From contig NZ_CP059903.1 in the NCBI RefSeq assembly GCF_014127485.1, positions 3,594,001 to 3,658,000 of the forward strand: a DNA stretch of 64,000 nt, read 5' to 3'. The notes under the pieces are model-generated. The model searched no databases. It was not told the origin of the DNA and was given only the letters and a program-made list of their open reading frames with translations. Made by a program: the position numbers and the translations under genes. Positions 43,746-52,543 of the stretch are shown one piece after another. Every line of letters begins with the position of its first letter. Within the stretch, counting starts at the first letter, position 1. This stretch comes from Nocardioides dongkuii. GTDB taxonomy: Bacteria > Actinomycetota > Actinomycetes > Propionibacteriales > Nocardioidaceae.

Positions 43746-44156
43746 GTGCTGGAGATCTCGACCGACCCCGCCCGGCTGGACGTCGACACCGTCCACCGCT
43801 GGCTCTCGACCGACGCCTACTGGGCGCTCGGCCGGCCCCGCGAGGTCGTCGAGACCTCGATCGCCAACTCGCTGTGCTTCGGCGCGTACGACGACGAGGT
43901 GCTCGTCGGTTTCGCCCGGCTGGTCACCGACCGCTCGACGTTCGCCTGGCTCTGCGACGTGTACGTCGCCCCGGAGCACCGCGCCCAGGGCATCGGCACC
44001 GCGCTGATGGACGCGATCGACAAGGAGCTGGTCGGGCGGCACATCAAGCGGGCGCTGCTGGTGACCACGTCCTCGCCCGGCCTGTACGCCCGCTACGGCT
44101 ACGCGCCGATCTCCGACGACTCCACCTGGATGGGCAGGACCTACCAGGGCGGCTGA
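43746..44156 (+). CDS. GNAT acetyltransferase
   Basis: A 136-residue GNAT protein. The acetyl-CoA binding motif is VYVAPEHRAQGIGTALMDAI, and the C-terminal strand-loop LYARYGYAPI fits the family. The substrate is unknown. GTG start one base past the otsA stop, so probably on the same transcript. Confidence 0.88.
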   Translation: MLEISTDPARLDVDTVHRWLSTDAYWALGRPREVVETSIANSLCFGAYDDEVLVGFARLVTDRSTFAWLCDVYVAPEHRAQGIGTALMDAIDKELVGRHIKRALLVTTSSPGLYARYGYAPISDDSTWMGRTYQGG

Positions 44157-44164
44157 GCGGCGGG

Positions 44165-44170
44165 TACGTT
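44165..44170 (+). promoter_or_regulatory. Leaderless -10 element of the hydrolase gene
   Basis: TACGTT, six bases, ATG 44177. Confidence 0.5.
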
Positions 44171-44176
44171 GCGGCC

Positions 44177-45436
44177 ATGGACCTGATCCCGAAGCCCGGC
44201 CAGGTCGTCTCGGCCGCCGGCAACGTCGCGCACCTGGTCCTCGGTGGCGGGGTCGCCGACCTGCGCCCGATGCCGCGCACCCTGGTCGAAGAGGGTCCGC
44301 TGCGCGAGGTCCACCACTACCGGCCGGCCGCCGGGGTGCGCCAGCAGGGCGACCCGGTGCTGCTGGTGACGCCGCTGGCCGCGCCGGCGCGCTGCTACGA
44401 CCTGCGGCGCGGCTGCTCGCTGGTCGAGCACCTCGTCGCCGCGGGACGCCCGACGTACCTCGTGGAGTACGGCGAGGTCGACGTCCGCGACCGCGAGCTC
44501 GGGATGGAGCCGTGGGTCGACGAGGTCGTCCCCCGCGCGATCGAGGCGGTCTCCGCGCACGCCGGCGGCCGGCCCGTGCACCTCGTCGGGTGGAGCCTGG
44601 GCGGGATCCTCGCGCTGCTGACCGCCGCGGACCGGACGGACCTGCCGATCGCCTCGGTCAGCGTCGTCGGCTCCCCCACCGACGTCTCGCAGGTGCCGCT
44701 GGTCGCCCCGCCGCGGCCGCTGCTCGACCCCACGGAGGGGCGGGACCTGGTCGCCCGCGGCTTCCAGGTGGCCGGCGCGGTGCCGGGGGTGCGGTGGGCG
44801 GTCCGGCTCCCGTCGTTCCAGCGGCTCGTCGCGAAGCCGCTCGCGGTGGCGGCCCACCTCGACGACAGCGAGTTCCTCGCGCAGGTCGAGGCGGTCGACC
44901 GGTTCACGGCCGCGATGGCGGCGTACTCCGGCCGCGCCTTCGGGCAGCTCTACCACCGGTTCGTGACCGGCAACGCGCTCGTCGGCGGCAGCATGGAGCT
45001 GTCCGGGCGCACCATCACGCTGTCCTCGATCACCGCGCCGGTGCTGGTCCTCGCCGGCACGACCGACGGGATCGCGCCGGTCGCCGCGGTGAAGGCCGTG
45101 GTGCAGCACCTCGCCGGCGCGCGCGACGTACGGTTCGAGATCGTGCCCGGCGGCCACCTCGGCATGCTCACCGGCCGGGCCGCGCGGACCGCGACCTGGC
45201 CGGTCCTCGACGAGTGGTTCGAGGAGTGGACCTCGAGCGAGCCGGTCGCCAAGGCCGCCGCGAAGAAGAAGCAGGCGAAGAAGGCCGCGGCCCGGAAGAA
45301 GGCGCCGGACGCGACCCCGCGCAAGGCCGCGGGCAAGCGGGCGCCCGCCGCCCGCACCGCGCCGTCCCCCAAGGCGATCGGCGCCAACCCCAAGCGGCGG
45401 TACGGGTCGGGTGGGTCGCGGTCGCTGTCGCCGTGA
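44177..45436 (+). CDS. PhaC-like alpha/beta hydrolase with Lys/Ala-rich tail
   Basis: A 419-residue protein. The fold and the blocks DPVLLVTPLAAPARCYDLRR and VHLVGWSLGGILALLTAADR resemble class III PHA synthases and related acyltransferases, but the nucleophile is Ser (GWSLGG) rather than the Cys of PHA synthases. The Asp (TTDGIAPV) and His (GGHLGML) are present. Residues from about 358 form a basic tail (AKKKQAKKAAARKKAPD, then RKAAGKRAPAARTAPSPK) like histone H1 or the tails of phasin-type PhaF. It may bind nucleic acid or granule surfaces. The function is unknown. Confidence 0.82.
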   Translation: MDLIPKPGQVVSAAGNVAHLVLGGGVADLRPMPRTLVEEGPLREVHHYRPAAGVRQQGDPVLLVTPLAAPARCYDLRRGCSLVEHLVAAGRPTYLVEYGEVDVRDRELGMEPWVDEVVPRAIEAVSAHAGGRPVHLVGWSLGGILALLTAADRTDLPIASVSVVGSPTDVSQVPLVAPPRPLLDPTEGRDLVARGFQVAGAVPGVRWAVRLPSFQRLVAKPLAVAAHLDDSEFLAQVEAVDRFTAAMAAYSGRAFGQLYHRFVTGNALVGGSMELSGRTITLSSITAPVLVLAGTTDGIAPVAAVKAVVQHLAGARDVRFEIVPGGHLGMLTGRAARTATWPVLDEWFEEWTSSEPVAKAAAKKKQAKKAAARKKAPDATPRKAAGKRAPAARTAPSPKAIGANPKRRYGSGGSRSLSP

Positions 45437-45448
45437 GTGGGGGGTGAA

Positions 45449-45536
45449 GGTTTCCCCGGTGATCCGGGGAAACCTGATGTTCTCAGGGGAAATTCCGGCC
45501 GAGAACGTCCGGTTTCCCCGGTGATCCGGGGAAACC
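45449..45536. repeat. Inverted pair of hairpin repeats, GGTTTCCCCGG family
   Basis: Two identical 26-base palindromes at 45449-45474 and 45511-45536 (arms GGTTTCCCCGG and CCGGGGAAACC, loop TGAT). The first is followed by TGATGTTCTCAGG and the second is preceded by the inverted form (CCGAGAACGTCC), so the units face each other. A third copy is at 61881-61919. It may double as the terminator of the hydrolase gene. Confidence 0.85.
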
Positions 45537-45542
45537 CCCCGC

Positions 45543-45548
45543 TACCCT
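45543..45548 (+). promoter_or_regulatory. Leaderless -10 element of the GPH transporter
   Basis: TACCCT, seven bases, ATG 45556. Confidence 0.45.
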
Positions 45549-45555
45549 CCCCGCC

Positions 45556-46890
45556 ATGCCCACCACCCAGCAGGCCACCCTGCCCCGCAGCGTCCGGGCG
45601 GGGTACGGGTCGGGGTCGGTGGCGACGGGGGCGTTCGGGACCGTCCCGGGGCTGATGCTGCTGCCCTACCTCACCGACGAGGTGGGGATGGCGGCGGCCG
45701 CGGCGGGCGTGATCGTCTTCCTGCCGAAGGCGTGGGACGTCGTCCTCAACCCGATCGCGGGCCGGATCAGCGACCGCACCGTCGACCCCCGGGGCGCGCG
45801 CCGCCCGTGGCTGCTCCGCGCGGGCATCGCGCTGGCGGTCGCGTTCGCACTGCTCTTCGCGGCACCCGAGACGTCCACCGGCCTGGAGGCCGCGTGGGTG
45901 CTGGTTGCGTTCCTGGCCTGCGCGTCGGCGTACGCGTTCTTCCAGGTGCCCTACGTCTCGATGCCCGCCGAGATGACCGCGTCGTACGACGAGCGCACCC
46001 GGCTGATGACCTGGCGGGTCGCGATCCTGGCGCTGACCATCCTGCTCGCCGGCGCCACCGCGCCCGCGATCCGCGACGCCGTCGGCGGCCGTGACGGCTA
46101 CCGGCTGATGGGGCTGGTGATGGCCGGCCTGATCCTCGTCGGCGTCGTCGGGGCGTACGTCGGCACCCGCCGCGCGCCGCTCGGCACGGTGCATCCGGGG
46201 GCGGGCACCCTGCGCGACCAGCTTCGGGTGGTCGCGGGCGCGCGGGACTTCCGCATGCTGCTCACCACGTTCGTCGTCCAGGCGCTCGCGGTCGGGTGCA
46301 TCCTCGCCGGCGTCGACTACCTCGCCGAGGACGTCCTCGACAGCACGGGCGCGGTCACCGCCCTGTTCGCCTGCTTCGTCGCGCCCGCGCTGCTGCTGAC
46401 GCCGGTCTGGGCGGCGTTCGGCCAGCGGGTCGGCAAGAAGCGCGGGTACGTCGTCTCCTCGCTGCTGCTCGCGCTCGGCTCGCTGGTCTCGGTGCTCGCC
46501 GACGCCGCCCCGGCCGCGGTGCTGTTCGCGGCGGTCGCGGTCAGCGGCGTCGGGTACGCCGGCTGCCAGGTCTTCCCGATGGCGATGCTCCCCGACGCCG
46601 CGGCGGTCGACACCCAGCGCACCGGCGAGAACCGGGTCGGCGTCTACACCGGCGTCTGGACCGCCGGCGAGACCTTCGGCTTGGCGCTCGGCCCCGCGGT
46701 CTTCGCGGTCGTGCTGCAGCTCGGCGGCTACCGATCCGGCTCCGGCGTCGCCCAGCCCGGCTCGGCGGAGACCGCGATCGTGCTCGGCTTCGCGCTGCTC
46801 CCCGCCGTCCTGGTCCTCGCCAGCCTCTGGTGGCTGGCGCGCTACACGCTCGAGGCCGACGCGGTCGAGGAGGAGGCGGTGCCGGCATGA
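45556..46890 (+). CDS. GPH-family (MelB-like) sugar/cation symporter
   Basis: A 444-residue transporter with about twelve helices. Features of the glycoside-pentoside-hexuronide family: GRISDRTVDPRGARRPWLLR in loop 2-3 and PYVSMPAEMTASYDERTRLM in loop 4-5. Members import sugars or related compounds with Na or H. The stop overlaps the start of the PLP-enzyme gene (ATGA), so the two act together. Since the partner is a phosphoethanolamine-releasing type enzyme, the substrate may not be a plain sugar. Confidence 0.88.
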   Translation: MPTTQQATLPRSVRAGYGSGSVATGAFGTVPGLMLLPYLTDEVGMAAAAAGVIVFLPKAWDVVLNPIAGRISDRTVDPRGARRPWLLRAGIALAVAFALLFAAPETSTGLEAAWVLVAFLACASAYAFFQVPYVSMPAEMTASYDERTRLMTWRVAILALTILLAGATAPAIRDAVGGRDGYRLMGLVMAGLILVGVVGAYVGTRRAPLGTVHPGAGTLRDQLRVVAGARDFRMLLTTFVVQALAVGCILAGVDYLAEDVLDSTGAVTALFACFVAPALLLTPVWAAFGQRVGKKRGYVVSSLLLALGSLVSVLADAAPAAVLFAAVAVSGVGYAGCQVFPMAMLPDAAAVDTQRTGENRVGVYTGVWTAGETFGLALGPAVFAVVLQLGGYRSGSGVAQPGSAETAIVLGFALLPAVLVLASLWWLARYTLEADAVEEEAVPA

Positions 46891-48332
46891 GCGACGCGCT
46901 CGCCCGGCTCAAGGAGATGCAGGCCGCGGACCTGCCCGTCCACGGCGGCCGCACGCTGGCCTACGTCTACGACTCGGGGCTCGCGGAGGTCGACGAGGTC
47001 GGCCGCGCCGCCGTCGCGGCGTACGCCGGCTCCAACGGGCTGGACCCCACCGCGTTCCCCAGCCTGCTGCGGATGGAGAACGACGTCGTCGGGTTCACCG
47101 CCGACCTGCTCGACGCCCCCGCGACCGCGGTCGGCACCGTCACCTCCGGCGGCACCGAGTCGGTGCTGCTCGCCGTGCAGGCCGCGCGCGACGGCAGCCC
47201 CTCGGTCGCCGCCCCCAGCATGGTGCTGCCCGACACCGTGCACGCCGCCTTCCACAAGGCCGCGCACTACTTCGGCGTCGAGGCGCGGCTGGTGCCGGTC
47301 GGCCCCGACCTCCGCGCCGACCCCGCCGCGATGGCCGCGGCCACCGACGACAGCACCGTGCTCGTCGTGGCCAGCGCGCCGTCGTACGCCCACGGCGTCG
47401 TCGACCCGGTCACCGAGATCGCCGCCGCGGCCGCCGCCCGTGGGATCCGCTGCCACGTCGACGCCTGCATCGGCGGCTGGGTGCTGCCGTACGCCGCGCG
47501 GCTGGGGCGCGCCGTACCGCCCTGGACGTTCGCGGTCGAGGGCGTCACCTCGATCTCCGTCGACCTGCACAAGTACGGCTACGCGCCCAAGGGCACCTCG
47601 GTGCTGCTGCACCGCACCCCGGAGCTGCGGCGCCCGCAGTTCTTCGCGTCCGCCGCCTGGCCGGGCTACACGATGCTCAACTCCACGATGCAGTCGACCA
47701 AGTCCGGCGGCCCGCTCGCTGGCGCGTGGGCGGTGCTGCGGACCCTCGGCGACGACGGCTACCTGCGGCTGACCCGCGACGTCCTCGAGGCGGTCGACCG
47801 GATCGTGGCGGGGATCGCGGCGATCCCCGCGCTGCGGGTCGTCGTCCCGCCCGACTCGACGCTGGTCGCCCTCGCCACCGACGGCAGCTGCGACGCGTTC
47901 ACGGTCTGCGACGAGATGGCGGCGCGCGGCTGGTACGTCCAGCCGCAGATGTCGTACGCCGGCGGGCCGGCCACCGTGCACCTCTCGGTCAGCGCCGCGA
48001 CGCTCGCGTCGGTCGACGACTTCCTGGTCGCGCTGGCCGAGGCCGTCGCCGCGGCGGTCGCGGCCGGACCGGTCGCGGTCGACCCCGGCGTCGCGGCGTA
48101 CATCGCCTCGCTCGACCCGGCCACCCTCACCGACGCCGACTTCGACGGCCTGCTCGCGGCCTCCGGACTGGTCGGCGGCGACGGCGGGGACGGCGCCGGG
48201 GACGACCTCGCGCTCCCCGACCGGATGGCCGAGGTCAACGCGATGCTCGACCTGGCCTCCCCCGCGATGCGCGAGGCGCTGCTGGTGGCGTTCCTGGACC
48301 GGCTGTCGCGGCCGGTGCGGGCCGTCGGCTGA
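46887..48332 (+). CDS. Sphingosine-1-phosphate lyase-like PLP enzyme
   Basis: A 481-residue group II decarboxylase-fold PLP enzyme. PLP lysine in SVDLHKYGYAPKGTSVLLHR, and the cofactor loop TSGGTESVLLAVQAA. HVDACIGGWVLPYAARLG and the lysine region match sphingosine-1-phosphate lyases, which split a phosphorylated amino alcohol into an aldehyde and phosphoethanolamine; close relatives are amino acid decarboxylases. The C-terminal 80 residues include a helical extension. Coupled to the GPH transporter by ATGA. Substrate uncertain. Confidence 0.85.
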   Translation: MSDALARLKEMQAADLPVHGGRTLAYVYDSGLAEVDEVGRAAVAAYAGSNGLDPTAFPSLLRMENDVVGFTADLLDAPATAVGTVTSGGTESVLLAVQAARDGSPSVAAPSMVLPDTVHAAFHKAAHYFGVEARLVPVGPDLRADPAAMAAATDDSTVLVVASAPSYAHGVVDPVTEIAAAAAARGIRCHVDACIGGWVLPYAARLGRAVPPWTFAVEGVTSISVDLHKYGYAPKGTSVLLHRTPELRRPQFFASAAWPGYTMLNSTMQSTKSGGPLAGAWAVLRTLGDDGYLRLTRDVLEAVDRIVAGIAAIPALRVVVPPDSTLVALATDGSCDAFTVCDEMAARGWYVQPQMSYAGGPATVHLSVSAATLASVDDFLVALAEAVAAAVAAGPVAVDPGVAAYIASLDPATLTDADFDGLLAASGLVGGDGGDGAGDDLALPDRMAEVNAMLDLASPAMREALLVAFLDRLSRPVRAVG

Positions 48333-48355
48333 CGCCGGATCGGGTACCGGGACGC

Positions 48356-48499
48356 ATGACCACGACACCTGGCGAGCCCGCACCCGACCCCGACATCGTC
48401 CCGAGCGGCGACCCGGTCCCGATCGACCCCGGGCCCGCGCCCGGCGAGGACCCCGGCGTACCGCCCTTCGAGCCGGACACCCAGCCCGCGCCCGCCTGA
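48356..48499 (+). CDS. Short proline-rich hypothetical protein
   Basis: A 47-residue acidic, Pro-rich peptide (MTTTPGEPAPDPDIVPSGDP, VPIDPGPAPGEDPGVPPFEP). No signal peptide and no membrane helix. It begins 23 bp after the PLP enzyme stop. Its even third-position GC pattern supports translation, but the low complexity makes this hard to prove. Confidence 0.5.
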   Translation: MTTTPGEPAPDPDIVPSGDPVPIDPGPAPGEDPGVPPFEPDTQPAPA

Positions 48500-48521
48500 T
48501 CCCTCCGACCGGCCCGCCGGG

Positions 48522-49169
48522 TCACGCCGGCGCCGGCGGGTCCACCGCGTGCCGCTCCAGGTAGGCGGTCACCATCGTCGCGCCCTCGGCCACCAGAGCC
48601 GGGTCGCCGTCGCGGCGGTGCTCGTAGGCGAGCTGGAAGACCCGGTCGCCGACCTCGACCGCGAGCTCGACGACCTGGTCGGTGAGCGTCGGGAGCGCGA
48701 GGCCCGCGTCCACGGCGTACGCCCGGAGCAGGCGCGCGACGCGCGCGTTGTGCTCCCGGCCGAACTGCGCGACGGCGGCGTTGGTGCGCCCCCGCAGGTA
48801 GAGCTCGACGAACGCCGGGCGCCGGTCGTAGACCGTGACGAACGAGGCCAGCACCGTGCGCACGACCTCGGCCACGGTGGGCGCGCCCAGGTCGGCGAGG
48901 TCGGCCAGCACCTGCTCGTCCATCTCGGCCATGTCCCGCTCGGCGAGGGCCAGCAGCACGGCGTCCTTGTCGGCGAAGTACTGGTAGAGCGACGCGACGG
49001 GGACCGCCGCGACCCGGGCGATCTCCCGGGTGGTCAGCGCCTCGACCCCGCGCTGGACCACGAGCGTCGCGGCGGCGTCCAGGATCCGCTCGACCCGCAT
49101 CCGGCTGCGCTCCTGGATCGGGACCCGGCGGCGGGCGGGGAAGGACTCCTCGACCGGTGCGGACGACAT
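48522..49169 (-). CDS. TetR family regulator
   Basis: A 215-residue regulator. Helix-turn-helix at about residues 44-63 (TTREIARVAAVPVASLYQYF). The C-terminal half is the usual helical ligand domain. ATG 49169 is chosen over a GTG at 49205 because TACACT lies seven bases upstream (leaderless) and CTGGAGC is present. Divergent from the flavin oxidase operon, which it probably controls. Confidence 0.88.
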   Translation of the reverse strand: MSSAPVEESFPARRRVPIQERSRMRVERILDAAATLVVQRGVEALTTREIARVAAVPVASLYQYFADKDAVLLALAERDMAEMDEQVLADLADLGAPTVAEVVRTVLASFVTVYDRRPAFVELYLRGRTNAAVAQFGREHNARVARLLRAYAVDAGLALPTLTDQVVELAVEVGDRVFQLAYEHRRDGDPALVAEGATMVTAYLERHAVDPPAPA

Positions 49170-49176
49170 GCTCCAG

Positions 49177-49182
49177 AGTGTA
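49177..49182 (-). promoter_or_regulatory. Leaderless -10 element of the TetR gene
   Basis: TACACT on the minus strand, seven bases before ATG 49169. GAAC-N9-GTTC at 49194-49210 may be its operator. Confidence 0.45.
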
Positions 49183-49234
49183 GGGTCCGGAGCCGAACCT
49201 GACACATGTTCACTTCTTGCCGCCGGGAGCCCCC

Positions 49235-50737
49235 ATGCCGCTGCCCCTCGCCCCCGACCCGGGCCTGTCCCGCCGACTGCTGCTCGGGGGCGCCGCCGGC
49301 GCCGCGACCGTGCCGCTCGGCGTCGGCGCGCTCACCGAGGCCGAGGCGCTCGGCCGCCAGGGGCGCCTCCCCCGCACGGCCGACGTGGTCGTGGTCGGCG
49401 CCGGCATCTCCGGGCTGGTCACCGCGCAGAAGCTCGCCCGCCGCGGGGTCGACGTCCTCGTCGTGGAGGCCCGCGGCCGGGTCGGCGGGCGGGTGCTCAA
49501 CCACCGCCTCGAGTCCGGTGGGGTGATCGAGGCCGGCGGCGCGTTCGTCGGGCCGACCCAGGACCACATCCTCCGGCTGGCCCGCGAGCTGAAGGTCCCG
49601 ACCTTCCTCGAGCACAACACCGGGAGCAGCGTCTACGTCTCCGGCCTGACCGGCCGCCTCGAGTACACCGGCACCGTCCCGCCCGACCCCACGATCCTCG
49701 CCGACGCGGCGATCCTGCTCACGCTGATCGACCGGTACGCCGCGGAGCTCGACGTCGAGGCGCCCTGGGACCACCCCCGCGGCGCGGAGTGGGACGCGAT
49801 GAGCCTCGGCGAGTTCATCCGCCGCCAGACGCTGAACCCGTCCGGTGTCGGCACCCTGATCGATGCCTGGACCCAGCCCGGGTTCGGCGCCGACCCCGAC
49901 GAGCTCTCCCTCCTCTTCGTGCTCTGGTACGTCGCGTGCTCGGGCAACGAGCGGAACGTCGGCACCTTCTCCCGCAACTCCGACACCGCGAACGGCGCCC
50001 AGGAGCGCCGCTTCGTCGGCGGCTCGCAGCTGATCCCCCTCCGGCTGGCCAAGCGGCTCGGGGACGTGGTCGCCCTGCGCGCGGGCGTGGAGCGGATCGT
50101 GCAGAAGGACCACCGGGTGCACGTGCACACCCGCCGCGGGACGGTCGTCGCGAAGCGGGTGGTCGTGGCCGCCCCGCCGCCGCTGGTGCTCGACATCGAC
50201 TGGTTCCCGCGGCTGCCGACCCGGCGCCAGCAGCTGCTCCGCAGCCTCGACATGGGCCGGCTGATGAAGTGCGACGCGGTCTACCGCACGCCGTTCTGGC
50301 GCAAGGAGGGGCTGACCGGGTTCGGCATCAACGACTCCGGCGCGGCCCGTGCGGTCTTCGACAACTCCCCCCGCGACGGCAGCCCGGGCGTGCTGCTGGC
50401 GTTCGTCGGCGGCTCGACCTGGCGCACCTACGGCACGATGAGCAAGGACCGGCGCCGCCGGCACGTGCTGGAGGGGTTCGCCGCGATGTTCGGCGAGCAG
50501 GCGCTGCGCCCGATCGAGTACACCGAGCAGGACTGGACCCGCGAGCGCTGGACCCGCGGCGGCCCGACCGCGTTCCACGCGCCCGGCACGATGGTGCAGC
50601 TCGGCCCGGTGATCCGGAAGCCGTTCGGCCGCGTGCACTGGGCCGGCACCGAGACCGCGACGTACTGGTCGGGCTACATGGACGGCGCCGTGCGCGCCGG
50701 CAAGCGTGCCGCGACCGAGGTGCTGGAGCGGCTGTGA
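49235..50737 (+). CDS. Tat-exported flavin monoamine oxidase-like protein
   Basis: A 500-residue FAD amine oxidase. A twin-arginine signal is clear (LSRRLLLGGAAGAATVPLGV). The dinucleotide fold is VVVVGAGISGLVTAQKLA with VVEARGRVGGRV, and the C-terminal FAD site is WAGTETATYWSGYMDGAV. It would oxidise an amine outside the membrane to aldehyde, ammonia and peroxide. ATG 49235 follows GGGAG; TTG 49217 is six codons upstream. Coupled by GTGA to the beta-propeller gene. Substrate unknown. Confidence 0.9.
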   Translation: MPLPLAPDPGLSRRLLLGGAAGAATVPLGVGALTEAEALGRQGRLPRTADVVVVGAGISGLVTAQKLARRGVDVLVVEARGRVGGRVLNHRLESGGVIEAGGAFVGPTQDHILRLARELKVPTFLEHNTGSSVYVSGLTGRLEYTGTVPPDPTILADAAILLTLIDRYAAELDVEAPWDHPRGAEWDAMSLGEFIRRQTLNPSGVGTLIDAWTQPGFGADPDELSLLFVLWYVACSGNERNVGTFSRNSDTANGAQERRFVGGSQLIPLRLAKRLGDVVALRAGVERIVQKDHRVHVHTRRGTVVAKRVVVAAPPPLVLDIDWFPRLPTRRQQLLRSLDMGRLMKCDAVYRTPFWRKEGLTGFGINDSGAARAVFDNSPRDGSPGVLLAFVGGSTWRTYGTMSKDRRRRHVLEGFAAMFGEQALRPIEYTEQDWTRERWTRGGPTAFHAPGTMVQLGPVIRKPFGRVHWAGTETATYWSGYMDGAVRAGKRAATEVLERL

Positions 50738-51825
50738 GGCGCCTGCTCCCCTGGCTGGCCGCTCTCGCCCTGGTGCTGCCGCTCGCTACGGTCCCGGCGG
50801 CGGCCGCGCCGGCCGCGCCCGCCGACCGGGAGGTCTGGGACACCGCGGTGTTCTCGCGCGTCCCCGCACCCGGCTACCCGGCGTACGTCCACGCGCACAC
50901 CAACGGCCGGGTCTACGCCGGCACCTACGTCAACAGCGGGGCGACCGGCGTGCCGTCCCGGGTCTTCGAGTGGTCGCGCCGCGGTCAGCTGCTCCGGTCC
51001 TGGCCGGTCCCGAGACAGGTGCGCGACGGCTCCCACGGCGTCCAGGTCGCCCAGCAGACCCGCGGCGGGAGGCTGGTGGTCCTCGAGACCTCGACCCGGA
51101 CGGTCCGCACGCTCGACGTGCGCACCGGGCGGTGGCGGCGGATCGCCCGCTTCCCCGACGGCGCGGTGCCGAACTACGCCACCTGGGGTCCCGACGGCGC
51201 CCTGTACGTCACCGACTACCACCAGCCGGTGATCTGGCGGCTCGCCCGCGGGTCCCGCACGCCCCGGCCGTGGTTCCGCTCGTCCGCACTGGAGGGCACC
51301 GACTTCGGCACCACCGGCATCCGGTTCCGCCCCGGACGCCGCGACCTGGTGGTCTCGCAGCAGGCGGTCCTCGACGGCTCGCAGCTCCCGGTCTCCGGCG
51401 CCCTCTACTCCCTGAAGGTACGCCGCAGCGGCGCCCCCGGGCGGCTCGCGAAGCTCTGGACCTCCGGCGCCCTGGAGCTGCCGGACGGCTTCGGCATCGG
51501 CCGGTCCGGGCACCTCTACGTCGCCCTGCTCGGCACCAACCAGATCGTCGAGCTCACCGCCCGCGGGCGCGAGGTCGACCGGTTCCCGGACCTGCCGCTG
51601 ACCGGCGAGAACGGCTCCGCCATCCCCTTCGACACCCCGTGCAGCGCGACCTTCCTCGGCACCCGCGTGCTGGTCGCCAACCAGTCGGCGATCGCGGGCG
51701 ACGCCGACCACCAGGCGATCCTCGCCGTCGAGGTCGGCGAGCGCGGGCGGGCGCCGTACCTGCCCGGAGCGCGCGGTTCGGCCGCTGACCCGCAGCTGTC
51801 ACGACCACCTAGAGTGCCCGCGTGA
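50734..51825 (+). CDS. Secreted SMP-30-like beta-propeller protein
   Basis: A 363-residue protein with a signal peptide ([20 protein letters not shown]) and repeated propeller blades: [53 protein letters not shown]. This fits SMP-30/gluconolactonase or quinoprotein-like folds. No complete metal triad can be named. GTG overlaps the oxidase stop, and its own stop overlaps ung (GTGA). Exported together with the flavin oxidase, it may be a partner or a separate lactonase. Confidence 0.78.
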   Translation: MRRLLPWLAALALVLPLATVPAAAAPAAPADREVWDTAVFSRVPAPGYPAYVHAHTNGRVYAGTYVNSGATGVPSRVFEWSRRGQLLRSWPVPRQVRDGSHGVQVAQQTRGGRLVVLETSTRTVRTLDVRTGRWRRIARFPDGAVPNYATWGPDGALYVTDYHQPVIWRLARGSRTPRPWFRSSALEGTDFGTTGIRFRPGRRDLVVSQQAVLDGSQLPVSGALYSLKVRRSGAPGRLAKLWTSGALELPDGFGIGRSGHLYVALLGTNQIVELTARGREVDRFPDLPLTGENGSAIPFDTPCSATFLGTRVLVANQSAIAGDADHQAILAVEVGERGRAPYLPGARGSAADPQLSRPPRVPA

Positions 51826-52514
51826 GCGCGCTGGCCGGACTCGTCGAGCAGGACCTGATGGCACCCGACTGGGCGGCGGCCCTGGCGCCGGTGGACGAGC
51901 AGGTGGCGGAGCTGGGCCGGTTCCTGCGCGCCGAGCTCGCGGCCGGGCGGCCCTACCTGCCCGCCGGCGAGCACGTCTTCCGCGCGTTCCGCCGCCCGCT
52001 CGCCGACGTCCGCGTGCTGGTGGTGGGCCAGGACCCCTACCCCACCCCGGGCCACCCGATCGGGTTGAGCTTCGCGGTCGACCCGCACGTGCGGCCGGTG
52101 CCGCGCAGCCTGGCCAACATCTACCGCGAGCTGCGCGACGACCTCGGGGTGGAGCCGCCCGCGCACGGCGACCTCAGCGCCTGGGCGGACGCCGGGGTGA
52201 TGCTGCTCAACCGGGTGCTCACCGTGCAGCCGGGGGCGTCCGCGTCGCACCGCGGCAAGGGCTGGGAAGAGGTCACGGCGTGCGCGATCGAGGCGTTGGT
52301 ACGCCGGGGCGGGCCGCTCGCCGCGGTGCTGTGGGGCCGGGACGCGCAGAGCCTGAAGCCGGCGCTCGGCACGGTCCCGTGGGTGGAGTCGGCCCACCCG
52401 TCCCCGCTCTCGGCCAGCCGCGGGTTCTTCGGCTCGCGGCCGTTCAGCCGGGTCAACGCGCTGCTGGTGGAGCAGGGCGGCGCGCCCCTCGACTGGCGCC
52501 TGCCGATGGAATAA
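51822..52514 (+). CDS. ung: Uracil-DNA glycosylase
   Basis: A 230-residue family 1 UDG. The water-activating loop [16 protein letters not shown] has catalytic Asp71, and the minor-groove loop [13 protein letters not shown] has His192. It removes uracil from DNA. GTG overlaps the beta-propeller stop, an unusual place for a DNA repair gene. No LexA box is nearby. Confidence 0.96.
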   Translation: MSALAGLVEQDLMAPDWAAALAPVDEQVAELGRFLRAELAAGRPYLPAGEHVFRAFRRPLADVRVLVVGQDPYPTPGHPIGLSFAVDPHVRPVPRSLANIYRELRDDLGVEPPAHGDLSAWADAGVMLLNRVLTVQPGASASHRGKGWEEVTACAIEALVRRGGPLAAVLWGRDAQSLKPALGTVPWVESAHPSPLSASRGFFGSRPFSRVNALLVEQGGAPLDWRLPME

Positions 52515-52543
52515 GGTTGAAAGTGAAACCATTTGGAGTGGAC

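Noticed and set aside
45437..45555. CRISPR array because of repeated 26-mers
   Set aside because: Only two copies, facing each other, each a palindrome; no cas genes and no spacer regularity.
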